Assembly (NCBI GenBank): GCA_036491035.1
Contig: DASXCU010000150.1
Coordinates: 1 to 64,000, forward strand
Source of the DNA: Galbitalea sp036491035
GTDB taxonomy: Bacteria > Actinomycetota > Actinomycetes > Actinomycetales > Microbacteriaceae
Direction: 5' to 3'
DNA length: 64,000 nucleotides
Made by a program: the position numbers and the translations under genes. This document shows, piece after piece, positions 25,059-34,002 of the stretch (within the stretch, counting starts at the first letter, position 1; the number at the start of each line of letters is the position of its first letter). The notes beneath the pieces are model-generated. The model was not told the DNA's origin. It searched no databases and worked only from the letters and a program-made list of their open reading frames with translations.

Positions 25059-26212
25059 CGATCGAGCCTGCCGTACTCGTCCTTGAGGACGGAACCCGGT
25101 ACAGCGGCCACGCCTATGGCGCCAGGGGAACCGCGTTCGGCGAGGTCGTCTTCGCGACCGGGATGACCGGGTACCAGGAGACCCTGACGGACCCCAGCTA
25201 TGCGGGGCAGATCGTCGTGATGACGGCGCCGCACATCGGCAACACCGGCGTGAACGACGAGGACCCGGAGTCATCCCGGATCTGGGTGTCCGGATATGTC
25301 GTGCGGGATCCGTCCCGAGTTGTCTCCAACCATCGCGCGACCCGCTCACTCGACGAGAACCTGGTCGACGAGAACGTGGTCGGCATCAGCGGGATCGACA
25401 CGCGGGCGGTGACGCGCCGCCTGCGGGACGCCGGAGTCATGCGCGGCGGGATCTTCTCCGGTTCAGATGCCCAGCTCGCACCCGAGGATCAACTCGCGCT
25501 GGTGGCGGGCTCCTCATCGATGGTCGGACAAAACCTGTCCTCGGTGGTCTCTACGACCGACGGATACACGCTTGCTGCCGAAGGCGATCGGGTCGGAAGT
25601 GTCGCCGTCCTGGACCTCGGGGTGAAGACGTCGACGCTCCGCTATCTCGCGGCGCGCGGCTTCGATGTGAACGTGGTCCCGCAGACGATCACGCTCGAGG
25701 ACCTGCTCGCCGCCCGGCCGGACGCGGTGTTCTTCTCGAACGGCCCCGGCGACCCGGGCGCATCCGACCGGCACGTCGAGTTGCTGCAGGGCGTGCTCCG
25801 GGAGGGCCTGCCATTCTTCGGGATCTGTTTCGGTAACCAACTGCTCGGGCGCGCACTCGGTTTCGGCACCTACAAGCTCCCGTTCGGCCACCGCGGCATC
25901 AATCAGCCGGTCGTCGATGTCTCGACCGGTCGTACCGAGATCACCAGCCACAATCACGGCTTTGCAGTGGATGCGCCGATCGGCGAGGTCACCCAGTCGC
26001 CGGCCGGCTTCGGTCGCGTCGAGGTGAGCCACGTGAACCTGAACGACAACGTCGTCGAGGGACTCAACGCCCTCGACATCCCCGCCTTCTCGGTGCAGTA
26101 CCACCCGGAAGCGGCCGCCGGTCCGCACGATGCCAACTACCTGTTCGACCGCTTTCGAGACCTCGTGGTCTCGCGCCCTTCGACGAACTCAGCGACCGGA
26201 GAGGTTAACTAA
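25055..26212 (+). CDS. carA: Carbamoyl-phosphate synthase small subunit
   Basis: A 385-residue glutamine amidotransferase subunit that supplies ammonia to CarB for carbamoyl phosphate, feeding pyrimidine and arginine synthesis. The N-domain begins VLVLEDGTRYSGHAYGA and has VFATGMTGYQETLTDPSY. The class I amidotransferase triad is Cys258 (FGICFGNQ, where the usual H follows as N-Q), His350 and Glu352 (YHPEA). The GTG start overlaps the preceding gene by four bases, and the stop overlaps carB by one base (TAATG). Confidence 0.97.
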   Translation: MTIEPAVLVLEDGTRYSGHAYGARGTAFGEVVFATGMTGYQETLTDPSYAGQIVVMTAPHIGNTGVNDEDPESSRIWVSGYVVRDPSRVVSNHRATRSLDENLVDENVVGISGIDTRAVTRRLRDAGVMRGGIFSGSDAQLAPEDQLALVAGSSSMVGQNLSSVVSTTDGYTLAAEGDRVGSVAVLDLGVKTSTLRYLAARGFDVNVVPQTITLEDLLAARPDAVFFSNGPGDPGASDRHVELLQGVLREGLPFFGICFGNQLLGRALGFGTYKLPFGHRGINQPVVDVSTGRTEITSHNHGFAVDAPIGEVTQSPAGFGRVEVSHVNLNDNVVEGLNALDIPAFSVQYHPEAAAGPHDANYLFDRFRDLVVSRPSTNSATGEVN

Positions 26213-29200
26213 TGCCCAAGCGCGACGACATCAAGTCCGTCCTCGTCATCGGCTCCGGGCCGATCGTGATCGGGCAGGCCGCAGAGTTCGACTACTCCGG
26301 CACCCAGGCGTGCCGCGTTCTGCGCGAGGAGGGCGTGCGCGTCATCCTCGTGAACTCGAACCCGGCCACCATCATGACCGACCCGGACTTCGCCGATGCG
26401 ACCTACATCGAGCCGATCACGTGGCAGGTCATCGAGACGATCATCGCCAAAGAGAAACCGGATGCGATCCTGCCCACGCTGGGCGGCCAAACGGCCCTCA
26501 ATGCGGCGATCCAGCTGCACGACCACGGCATCCTGGAAAAGTACGACGTTGAGCTGATCGGCGCCAACTTCGAGGCGATCAACAAGGGCGAGGATCGTCA
26601 GATCTTCAAACAGCTCGTCCTCGACGCTGGCGCGGATGTCGCGCGCAGTCACATCGCTCACACCGTCGACGAGGCGATCGCGGCGGCCGCGGATCTCGGC
26701 TATCCGCTGGTGATCCGGCCGAGCTTCACGATGGGTGGCCTCGGCTCCGGGTTTGCGTACGACGAGACCGAGCTGATCCGCATGGTGACGGACGGTCTGC
26801 ATCAGAGCCCCACCACCGAGGTCCTGATGGAGGAGTCCATCCTCGGCTGGAAGGAGTACGAACTCGAACTCATGCGCGACACGGCCGACAACACGGTTGT
26901 CGTGTGTTCGATTGAAAACGTTGATCCGGTCGGCGTGCACACGGGCGACTCGATCACAGTTGCGCCCGCGCTCACCCTCACCGACCGCGAATACCAGAAC
27001 CTCCGCGACATCGGCATCGACATCATTCGGGCCGTCGGCGTCGACACCGGTGGATGCAACATCCAGTTCGCTGTCGACCCCAGGAACGGGCGCGTCATCG
27101 TCATCGAGATGAACCCGCGCGTCTCGCGGTCCTCCGCGTTGGCGTCGAAGGCCACGGGGTTCCCGATCGCGAAGATCGCGGCGAAGCTCGCCATTGGTTA
27201 CCGACTGGATGAGATCCCGAACGACATCACCAGGGTCACGCCCGCCTCGTTCGAGCCGACCCTCGACTATGTCGTGGTGAAGGTCCCGCGCTTCGCGTTC
27301 GAGAAATTTCCGGCCGCCGACACCACCCTGACGACGACGATGAAATCCGTGGGCGAGGCCATGGCGATCGGTCGGAACTACTCGACCGCTCTTCAGAAGG
27401 CACTCCGATCGCTCGAGAAGCGCGGCAGCAGCTTCCACTGGTCGGGAGAACCCGGCGATAAGAAGACGCTCCTCGAGATCGCCGCCGTACCCACGGACGG
27501 ACGGATCGTAACGGTGCAGCAGGCGCTGCGTGCCGGCGCGACAATCGACGAGGTGTTCGAGGCGACCGGCATCGACCCGTGGTTCATCGATCAGATCGTC
27601 CTCATCAATGAGGTCGCTGCCGAGGTCGCAACCCTGCGGCCGCTTGATGCAGCTCTCTTCCGCCTCGCAAAGGACCACGGCTTCAGCGACGCACAGATTG
27701 CGCAGTTGCGCGGGCTCGACCAGAGCCAGGTACGTGCGGCGCGCTGGAGCGTCGGGGTTCGACCGGTTTACAAGACCGTGGACACCTGCGCCGGTGAGTT
27801 TCCGGCGCTCACCCCCTACCACTACTCGAGCTACGACCTCGAGACCGAGGTGATCCCGAGCGACCGGCGCAAGGTGGTCATCCTCGGGTCCGGCCCGAAT
27901 CGCATCGGCCAGGGCATCGAGTTCGACTACAGCTGCGTGCACGCCTCATTCGCCCTGCACGACGCGGGGTACGAAACCGTGATGATCAACTGCAACCCCG
28001 AGACCGTATCGACCGATTACGACACCAGCGACCGGCTCTATTTCGAGCCGCTCACACTCGAGGACGTGCTCGAGATCATCCATGCCGAGAGCCAGAGCGG
28101 TGAGCTCGTCGGCGTGATCGTGCAGCTCGGCGGCCAGACCGCACTCGGTCTCGCACAGGGACTTAAGGATGCTGGCGTTCCGATCCTCGGCACGTCGCCC
28201 GAGGCAATCGACCTGGCCGAGGAGCGTGGCCTGTTCGCGAAGATCCTCGAGCGGGCGAAGCTGCTGGCTCCAAAGAACGGCACCGCGACCAATGGCCGTG
28301 ACGCCGTCGCTGTAGCAGAGAACATCGGCTACCCGGTGCTCGTCCGACCGTCTCACGTGCTCGGCGGACGCGGCATGGAGATCGTGTACGACACCGAGGC
28401 GATGATCGACTACTTCGATCGGGTCCGCGACCTCGGCATCATCGGGCCCGGTTCGCCGCTGCTCGTCGACCGCTTCCTCGACGATGCCATCGAGATCGAC
28501 GTCGACGCCCTCTACGACGGGCACGAGCTGTACATCGGCGGCATTATGGAGCACATCGAGGAGGCCGGGATCCACTCCGGCGACTCGGCGTGCACGCTGC
28601 CACCCGTCACGCTCGGTCGGGATGTGCTGAATCGCGTGCGCGACGCGACGCTCGGTATCGCCGAGGGAATCGGCGTTCGCGGGCCCCTCAACGTGCAGTT
28701 CGCGATCGGCCAGGGAGTGCTCTACGTCCTCGAGGCCAACCCGCGCGCGTCGCGCACGGTCCCGTTCGTCTCGAAGGCGCTCGGCATTCCGCTCGCCAAG
28801 GCCGCCTCGCTGATCATGATCGGTCGTAGGATACGCGAGCTGGTGGACAGCGGACTGTTGCCGGTCCAGGACGGCTCGGTGGTTCCCATGGATGCTCCGG
28901 TGGCGGTGAAGGAGGCGGTGTTGCCGTTCCGACGCTTCAGGACGCGCGAGGGCAACGTTGTGGATTCCGTTCTCGGCCCGGAGATGCGTTCGACGGGTGA
29001 GGTCATGGGAATCGACTCGAACTTCCCGCGCGCGTTCGCCAAGAGCCAGGAGGCGGCTTACGGCGGTCTGCCGGCAACGGGCTCGGTCTTCGTTTCGGTG
29101 GCCGATCGGGACAAACGCGCGATCATCCTGCCGGTGCTGCGGCTCAGCCAGCTCGGGTTCGAGATCCTGGCCACCGAAGGAACCGCGGAGATTCTCAGTC

Positions 29201-29523
29201 GCAATGGAATCCCCTCGACCGTGGTCCGCAAGTATTTCCTCGGGCAGCAGTCCTCGGCCGGCTCGCCGTCAATTGTCGAACTGATCAACGAGGGCCGAGT
29301 GGATGTGGTGATCAACACGCCCAGCGGACGCAGCGCCCGCGCGGACGGTTACGAGATCCGTACGGCAACCGTCGCCGCCGACAAGCCGCTGTTCACGACG
29401 ATCGCCCAGTTGGCAGCTGCCGTCGCTTCGTTCGAGGCGATTCGCGACGGCTTCGACGTCCGGAGCCTGCAGGACTACGCCCTCGATCGGGCCGCGCGTC
29501 TCGAGGCGGAGGTCGCCGGGTGA
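26212..29523 (+). CDS. carB: Carbamoyl-phosphate synthase large subunit
   Basis: A 1103-residue protein with the internally duplicated ATP-grasp architecture: the first half begins VLVIGSGPIVIGQAAEFDYSGTQAC, the second half repeats it as VVILGSGPNRIGQGIEFDYSCVHA near residue 560. Each half has the Gly-rich loop (IRPSFTMGGLGSG and VRPSHVLGGRGME) and the EMNPRVSRSSALASKATG / EANPRASRTVPFVSKALG metal-binding segment. The C-terminal MGS-like allosteric domain (about 940-1103) has VINTPSGRSARADGYEIRTA. Length and domain order are normal. It overlaps pyrF by four bases. Confidence 0.98.
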   Translation: MPKRDDIKSVLVIGSGPIVIGQAAEFDYSGTQACRVLREEGVRVILVNSNPATIMTDPDFADATYIEPITWQVIETIIAKEKPDAILPTLGGQTALNAAIQLHDHGILEKYDVELIGANFEAINKGEDRQIFKQLVLDAGADVARSHIAHTVDEAIAAAADLGYPLVIRPSFTMGGLGSGFAYDETELIRMVTDGLHQSPTTEVLMEESILGWKEYELELMRDTADNTVVVCSIENVDPVGVHTGDSITVAPALTLTDREYQNLRDIGIDIIRAVGVDTGGCNIQFAVDPRNGRVIVIEMNPRVSRSSALASKATGFPIAKIAAKLAIGYRLDEIPNDITRVTPASFEPTLDYVVVKVPRFAFEKFPAADTTLTTTMKSVGEAMAIGRNYSTALQKALRSLEKRGSSFHWSGEPGDKKTLLEIAAVPTDGRIVTVQQALRAGATIDEVFEATGIDPWFIDQIVLINEVAAEVATLRPLDAALFRLAKDHGFSDAQIAQLRGLDQSQVRAARWSVGVRPVYKTVDTCAGEFPALTPYHYSSYDLETEVIPSDRRKVVILGSGPNRIGQGIEFDYSCVHASFALHDAGYETVMINCNPETVSTDYDTSDRLYFEPLTLEDVLEIIHAESQSGELVGVIVQLGGQTALGLAQGLKDAGVPILGTSPEAIDLAEERGLFAKILERAKLLAPKNGTATNGRDAVAVAENIGYPVLVRPSHVLGGRGMEIVYDTEAMIDYFDRVRDLGIIGPGSPLLVDRFLDDAIEIDVDALYDGHELYIGGIMEHIEEAGIHSGDSACTLPPVTLGRDVLNRVRDATLGIAEGIGVRGPLNVQFAIGQGVLYVLEANPRASRTVPFVSKALGIPLAKAASLIMIGRRIRELVDSGLLPVQDGSVVPMDAPVAVKEAVLPFRRFRTREGNVVDSVLGPEMRSTGEVMGIDSNFPRAFAKSQEAAYGGLPATGSVFVSVADRDKRAIILPVLRLSQLGFEILATEGTAEILSRNGIPSTVVRKYFLGQQSSAGSPSIVELINEGRVDVVINTPSGRSARADGYEIRTATVAADKPLFTTIAQLAAAVASFEAIRDGFDVRSLQDYALDRAARLEAEVAG

Positions 29524-30368
29524 GTGTCGACGACTTCGGCACGCGCCTGTCTGCCGTCTTCAGGAACTCCGGGCACCTGTGTGTCGGAATCGACCCCCAT
29601 CCATACCTCCTTCAGCAGTGGAACCTTCCCGAGAGCGGGCACGGCCTGCGTGAATTCGGCAAGCGCGTAGTCGCGGCGGCCACGGGCACGGTCGGAATCG
29701 TCAAGCCACAGGTGGCCTTCTTCGAGCGCCACGGTTCGGCTGGCTACGACGCGCTGGAACACACGCTTCAGGATGCGCGCAAGGCTGGTCTGCTCGTGAT
29801 CGCCGATGCAAAGCGTGGCGACGTCGGGACCAGCGTCGAGGCCTACGCGCAGGCGTGGCTCACGCCCGGCGCCCCGCTCGAGGCGGACGCAATGACAGTG
29901 AGCGCCTACCAGGGCGTCGGTTCGCTGTCCGCGCCGATGATCCTCGCCCGGGAGCACGGCAAGGGACTGTTCATCCTCGCGGCCACGTCCAACCCGGAGT
30001 CCTTCGTGACGCAGACGGCAGTAGTGGGTGGTGGACAGGCCGTTCCACGAACGGTCGCCGCGAGTATCGTGGACGAGGTGAACAGGAGCAACGCGGCACC
30101 ACTTGGCTCGTTCGGCGTCGTGATCGGTGCAACCGTCTCGCTGGCCGATTTCGGGCTCACCGGCGACGACCTGTCGGTCACCCCTATCCTCGCTCCCGGC
30201 TTCGGTTTCCAGGGGGCCGGACTCGGTTCGCTTCGAACGACGTATGGCGCCGCCGCCGCGAACACGATCGTCAGTTCGTCCCGGGGCATCCTGGAGGCGG
30301 GACCGGGCGGCGTTCGGGCAGCGATCTCGGCGCAGGCGGTCGAGCTCGAACGAGTCTTCGCCGCATGA
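29520..30368 (+). CDS. pyrF: Orotidine-5'-phosphate decarboxylase, type 2
   Basis: A 282-residue OMP decarboxylase of the long, type 2 subfamily that forms UMP. The catalytic motif is ADAKRGDVG (Lys98 with flanking aspartates); GIVKPQVAFFERHG is the upstream substrate-binding strand, and LAPGFGFQGAG is the phosphate loop. It is the last pyrimidine gene in the operon; pyrD and pyrE are not in the window. The GTG start overlaps carB, and the next gene (IHF-Gmk fusion) overlaps the pyrF stop by four bases, linking UMP and GMP phosphorylation steps in one transcript. Confidence 0.96.
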   Translation: MSVDDFGTRLSAVFRNSGHLCVGIDPHPYLLQQWNLPESGHGLREFGKRVVAAATGTVGIVKPQVAFFERHGSAGYDALEHTLQDARKAGLLVIADAKRGDVGTSVEAYAQAWLTPGAPLEADAMTVSAYQGVGSLSAPMILAREHGKGLFILAATSNPESFVTQTAVVGGGQAVPRTVAASIVDEVNRSNAAPLGSFGVVIGATVSLADFGLTGDDLSVTPILAPGFGFQGAGLGSLRTTYGAAAANTIVSSSRGILEAGPGGVRAAISAQAVELERVFAA

Positions 30369-31267
30369 GCCCGCGTCCCGATCCGCCCGAAGTCGACCGA
30401 GTCGCAGCATCGCGCGCGGCCGTAGCGGCCCGCCGCGCCCGCGCCGCGGTGAAGCACGACATCGCGACGCACGCGCGCACGGCACGGGATGTTCTTGACA
30501 CGGCGTGGACGAACCCGCACTCGGCCGAGGCGGGGCTTCGAGTACGTGAACTGCTGACGAGCGTGCCGACCCTCGGCCCCGTTCGCGCCGCCAAGGTGAT
30601 GGGGGAGCTGGGCATCGCGGAATCGAAGCGGGCCGCCGGGCTCGGCGTGCGACAGCGATCCGAGCTCTGGAACTACCTGTCGAGCCGCGAGGGCGGAACG
30701 GCGCCCGGCCGACTGGTCGTGCTCGCCGGGCCGACCGCCGTGGGCAAGGGCTCGGTCTCCAGTTACATCCGCGAGAACTACCCGGAGATCCATTTCAGCG
30801 TCTCCGCCACCACCCGCCCGCCTCGTCCCGGCGAGGTGGACGGTGTTCACTACTACTTCGTGAGCGACGCCGAGTTCGACCGGATGATCGACGATCACGA
30901 GCTGCTCGAGTGGGCGGTCGTGCACAACTCGTACCGATATGGCACTCCCCGGCCGCCCATCGACGCCGCGCTCGCCGCCGGAATGCGCGTCCTGCTGGAG
31001 ATCGATCTGCAGGGCGCGCGCAACGTTCGCGCCGAGGTGCCGAGCGCCGTTCTGGTGTTCCTTCTGCCGCCGACCTGGGAAGAGCTGGTTCGACGGCTGA
31101 CGGGACGCGGCACGGAAGACCCGGCGGAACAGGCCCGTCGACTCGAGACTGCGAAGGTCGAACTCGCGGCCCAGGACGAGTTCGATTTTCGTGTCGTGAA
31201 CACCGAGGTCGGCGCAGCGGCGCGAGAGGTCGTAGAATTGATGACACTGTCTTCCCGCAGGCCCTAG
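30365..31267 (+). CDS. gmk: Fusion of an actinobacterial IHF-like domain with guanylate kinase
   Basis: A 300-residue protein with two domains. Residues 1 to about 108 match the actinobacterial integration host factor (mIHF): RAAVAARRARAAVKHDI, then LRVRELLTSVPTLGPVRAAK and the H2TH-like IAESKRAAGLGVRQRSEL. Residues about 115-300 are guanylate kinase, which makes GDP from GMP: P-loop GPTAVGKG (122-129, Lys128), FSVSATTRPPRPGEVDGVHY, LLEWAVVHNSYRYGTPR, LLEIDLQGA and FLLPPTWEELVRRL. In mycobacteria mihF and gmk are separate neighbouring genes; here one reading frame spans both with no stop and no good internal start before the P-loop. The ATG at 30365 overlaps pyrF by four bases. The nucleoid-binding role of the N-domain is inferred from the family. 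Confidence 0.93.
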   Translation: MSPRPDPPEVDRVAASRAAVAARRARAAVKHDIATHARTARDVLDTAWTNPHSAEAGLRVRELLTSVPTLGPVRAAKVMGELGIAESKRAAGLGVRQRSELWNYLSSREGGTAPGRLVVLAGPTAVGKGSVSSYIRENYPEIHFSVSATTRPPRPGEVDGVHYYFVSDAEFDRMIDDHELLEWAVVHNSYRYGTPRPPIDAALAAGMRVLLEIDLQGARNVRAEVPSAVLVFLLPPTWEELVRRLTGRGTEDPAEQARRLETAKVELAAQDEFDFRVVNTEVGAAAREVVELMTLSSRRP

Positions 31268-31303
31268 GCCCTGGCGGCATTCGCTTCTATCAAAGGAACT
31301 CCC

Positions 31304-31564
31304 ATGGCTGACAAGCAGACCGGAATCATCGACCCGCCCATCGACGAGTTGCTGTCGAAGGTCGACTCGAAGTACGCGCTCGTCATCTTCGCCTCGAAGC
31401 GTGCGCGCCAGATCAACGACTACTACGCCGACCTGCACGAGGGAAGCCTCTTCGACAACGTGGGGCCGCTCGTCGACTCCACCATCGACGACAAGCCACT
31501 CTCCGTCGCTCTCCGTGAAATCAACGACGACCGTCTCGTTCTCACGTCGCTGATCGAAGAGTAA
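31304..31564 (+). CDS. rpoZ: RNA polymerase omega subunit
   Basis: An 86-residue omega subunit that assists folding and assembly of the beta' subunit. It shows IDPPIDELLSKVDSKYALVIFASKRARQINDYY, the conserved helix region contacting beta', and the C-terminal KPLSVALREINDDRLVL. The start ATG is preceded by AAAGGAACTCCC. Gene order gmk-rpoZ-coaBC-metK-priA is widely conserved in actinobacteria. Confidence 0.96.
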   Translation: MADKQTGIIDPPIDELLSKVDSKYALVIFASKRARQINDYYADLHEGSLFDNVGPLVDSTIDDKPLSVALREINDDRLVLTSLIEE

Positions 31565-31595
31565 GTACCCTCTCACCCTCGAGAACCCCATCCAC

Positions 31596-32777
31596 ATGAA
31601 GGTCGTCGTCGGGATCACGGGGGGAATCGCGGCCTACAAGGCCGTGAGTGTCGTGCGCGCCCTCGTGCTCGCCGGCCACTCCGTGCAGGTCATTGCGACG
31701 GACGCCGCACTCCGATTCGTTGGGAAGCCGACGCTCGAGGCGATCAGCCGCAACCCCGTGTACAGCGAGCTGTACGAGGGCGTCGCGGAGGTGCGGCACG
31801 TGGCGCTCGGCCAGGCCGCGGACCTCATCGTGGTCGCGCCGGCGACTGCGAATTTCCTGGCTCAGCTCGCGGGCGGATTCGCGCCTGACCTGCTGGGAAA
31901 CACGATCCTCGCAAGCCGCGCACCCCTCGTGGTCGCTCCGGCGATGCACACGGAGATGTGGCAAAACGCGGCGACCCAGGCCAACGTGGCACTGCTGCGC
32001 GAGCGTGGCGTGACGATCGTCGGCCCCGCCGTCGGGCAGCTGACCGGCGCCGATTCGGGCCCGGGACGGATGTCCGAGCCGGAGGACATCGTGGAGACCG
32101 CTCTGGCACTGATCGCGAGCTCGCATGACCTCGCAGGTCGACGAATCCTGATCACGGCCGGCGGCACGCGCGAGCCACTGGACCCGGTTCGCTTTATCGG
32201 CAACCGTTCGAGCGGTAAACAGGGAATTGCGCTCGCCCTCGCGGCCCGCGCTCGTGGTGCGGATGTCACGCTGATTACGGCGAACGTGGAGGTTCCGCTC
32301 CCCGACGGTATCGACGTCCTTAGCGTGGGAACCACCGCAGAGTTGGCCGCCGCGGTCGAGGACCGCAGAACACACGCGGAAGTCGTGATCATGGCGGCGG
32401 CCGTAGCCGACTACAGACCGGAAACCGTCGCCGGCTCCAAGATCAAGAAAGAGACTCAGGGCGACATCCTGAGCGTCACTCTGGTACGAAATCCCGACAT
32501 CCTCGCCGATCTCTCGGCGTCCCGTTCACACGGTCAGGTTGTTGTCGGATTCGCCGCAGAGACCGAGACGGACGAGGCCGCGCTGCTGGAGCTGGGCCGC
32601 GCAAAGATCGCTCGGAAGGGCTGCGACTACCTCGTCCTCAACAGCGTCGGCTGGAACACCGGCTTCGCCACGGAGGGCAACGCCGTCAGAATCCTGAACG
32701 CGGCTGGCGATATAGTTGGCGAGGCCAGCGGCTCGAAACGAGCGGTGGCCGATCGTATTTTGGACGTGCTCCTGTAG
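31596..32777 (+). CDS. coaBC: Bifunctional phosphopantothenoylcysteine decarboxylase/synthetase
   Basis: A 393-residue CoaBC (Dfp) protein performing two steps of coenzyme A synthesis: coupling 4'-phosphopantothenate to cysteine and FMN-dependent decarboxylation. The N-terminal CoaC half has GITGGIAAYKAVSVVRAL, the active-site His in VRHVALGQAADL, and VVAPATANFLAQLAGG and APAMHTEMW. The C-terminal CoaB half starts near residue 183 with RILITAGGTREPLDPVRFIGN and continues SSGKQG and VIMAAAVADYRP. Both halves look complete. It is separated by 31 bases from rpoZ and 26 from metK. Confidence 0.97.
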   Translation: MKVVVGITGGIAAYKAVSVVRALVLAGHSVQVIATDAALRFVGKPTLEAISRNPVYSELYEGVAEVRHVALGQAADLIVVAPATANFLAQLAGGFAPDLLGNTILASRAPLVVAPAMHTEMWQNAATQANVALLRERGVTIVGPAVGQLTGADSGPGRMSEPEDIVETALALIASSHDLAGRRILITAGGTREPLDPVRFIGNRSSGKQGIALALAARARGADVTLITANVEVPLPDGIDVLSVGTTAELAAAVEDRRTHAEVVIMAAAVADYRPETVAGSKIKKETQGDILSVTLVRNPDILADLSASRSHGQVVVGFAAETETDEAALLELGRAKIARKGCDYLVLNSVGWNTGFATEGNAVRILNAAGDIVGEASGSKRAVADRILDVLL

Positions 32778-32803
32778 TCACCAAATCCTGTGGAGAACCC
32801 TCG

Positions 32804-34000
<1,197 letters not shown>

Positions 34001-34002
34001 CA

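Noticed and set aside
32778..32803. SAM riboswitch before metK
   Set aside because: The intergenic gap is only 26 bases, far too short for any known SAM-sensing RNA.
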